A stretch of 6,332 nucleotides of DNA from CBDUBU01 sp965365465. Its GTDB lineage: Bacteria > Bacteroidota > Rhodothermia > Rhodothermales > DASSAV01. Below the pieces are notes generated by a model. It saw only the letters and a program-made list of their open reading frames with translations. It did no database searches and was not told the origin of the DNA. A program made the position numbers and the translations under genes. Positions 5,814-6,332 of the stretch are shown piece after piece; position 1 is the stretch's first letter, and each line of letters starts with the position of its first letter. The DNA is taken from positions 1-6,332 of the forward strand of contig CBDUBU010000242.1 of assembly GCA_965365465.1 (NCBI GenBank). Reading direction: 5' to 3'.

Positions 5814-6332
5814 ATGAAGATCTCTACCCTGCAAGACAAAAAACTTGCCGACCTGAAAGACATTGCCCGTGACATGGGCCTCAACGGGTACTCGCATCTG
5901 CGCAAACAAGACATCATCTACCTCATTCTGGAAGCGCACGCGGAAGCTTCCGCCGGCGGCGACGGGGCGCGCAAAGAGCGCAGCCGTCCGCAGCAGCGCA
6001 ACGGCGGCGAGCCGGCTCCGGAAAAGTCCGCGCCTGAAGCGCCCGCGCAGAAGTCCGAAGCGGCGCCCCCCGCCCGTCCCCGCCCGGAGAAGCCCGCCCG
6101 CAGGGAACAGAATGCCGGGCGTCCCAAACCCGCCCGCCGCGAGCGTCCTGCCCCCGCACAGGCCGCCGAACCTGCCCGCCCGGAAGAGCAGGCCGCGCCG
6201 CGTGAGGAACCCCGCGCCGAAAAACGCGACGAGCGCCGCGACGAGCCACGCACTGAAAAACACGACGACCGCACCGAGCGCCGCGACGAGCGCCGTGAGG
6301 AACCCCGCGCCGAAAAACGCGATGATGCCCGC
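5814..6332 (+). CDS. rho: Transcription termination factor Rho, N-terminal part (3'-truncated by window)
   Basis: The frame opens with an ATG at 5814 and stays open to the window end (173 residues). Residues 1-44 form the small helical Rho N-terminal domain: LQDKKLADLKDIARDMGL, then LRKQDIIYLILEAHAE, matching the usual L-x-x-L-x-x-I-A and KxDLI-x-x-I pattern. From about residue 40 onward there is no I, L, V, M, F, Y, W or C in 134 residues. The segment is built from Arg, Glu, Asp, Pro, Ala and Lys and must be disordered. Such inserts between the N-terminal domain and the RNA-binding OB fold are known in Bacteroidota and Actinobacteria Rho proteins. The OB fold and ATPase domain are expected beyond the edge. 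No Shine-Dalgarno precedes the start (cctctgcttt), and the leader is long. Another Rho_N-domain protein remains possible until the ATPase domain is seen. Confidence 0.85.
   Translation, partial: MKISTLQDKKLADLKDIARDMGLNGYSHLRKQDIIYLILEAHAEASAGGDGARKERSRPQQRNGGEPAPEKSAPEAPAQKSEAAPPARPRPEKPARREQNAGRPKPARRERPAPAQAAEPARPEEQAAPREEPRAEKRDERRDEPRTEKHDDRTERRDERREEPRAEKRDDAR
6201..6322. repeat. In-frame coding repeats in the Rho disordered insert
   Basis: A 29-bp sequence occurs identically at 6201-6229 and 6294-6322, 93 bp (31 codons) apart and in frame. It encodes REEPRAEKR at residues 130-138 and 161-169. A diverged copy between them reads RDEPRTEKH. The short unit gacgagcgccg also recurs. The array keeps frame and probably continues past the window edge. 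Confidence 0.8.

Noticed and set aside
5640..6263. Minus-strand open frame of 207 codons opposite the rho start
   Set aside because: It is the reverse complement of the Rho charged repeat and looks like Gly/Arg/Ala low complexity. The plus-strand frame has a real Rho N-terminal domain.

Overview
The window is GC-rich, densely coding, and reads entirely left to right on the + strand. It is chromosomal housekeeping DNA from a member of the Bacteroidota/Rhodothermota group. That placement is inferred from three things. A DUF2480 protein, a family I know mainly from this group, is present. A Rho factor has a long charged, disordered insert after its N-terminal domain. Shine-Dalgarno use is weak or absent at several starts. 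The high GC favours a Rhodothermia-like lineage over classical low-GC Bacteroidia. I cannot name a species.

Layout. (1) Positions 3-1466 hold the C-terminal two-thirds or so of a TonB-dependent outer-membrane receptor whose start lies before the window. (2) Positions 1467-1920 hold a noncoding gap with hairpins, a candidate terminator, a 26-bp tandem repeat and three diverged copies of a short TGTCAT-type element. (3) Positions 1921-5439 hold a tight four-gene cluster: a DUF2480 protein, a six-helix membrane protein with a C-terminal DUF2914 domain, tsaE (tRNA t6A biosynthesis ATPase) and folC (dihydrofolate/folylpolyglutamate synthase). The spacings are 5 nt, then two successive ATGA overlaps, so this is almost certainly one translationally coupled operon. 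(4) Positions 5440-5813 hold a long leader with an AT-rich island and a C-rich, G-poor tract. (5) Positions 5814-6332 hold the start of rho, running off the right edge inside its disordered insert.

How the parts relate. The operon joins two uncharacterised proteins, one soluble and one membrane-bound, to essential tRNA-modification and folate enzymes. The grouping suggests co-expression but does not reveal the role of the DUF proteins. The rho leader has the composition expected of a Rho-loading (rut) site, which would fit the known principle of rho autoregulation.

I see no defence system, prophage, CRISPR array, tRNA or rRNA. The points most worth a second look are the clear internal duplication in the DUF2480 protein, the rho leader (rut-like tract plus a possible 32-codon upstream ORF), the repeat cluster in the first gap, and the repetitive insert in Rho.
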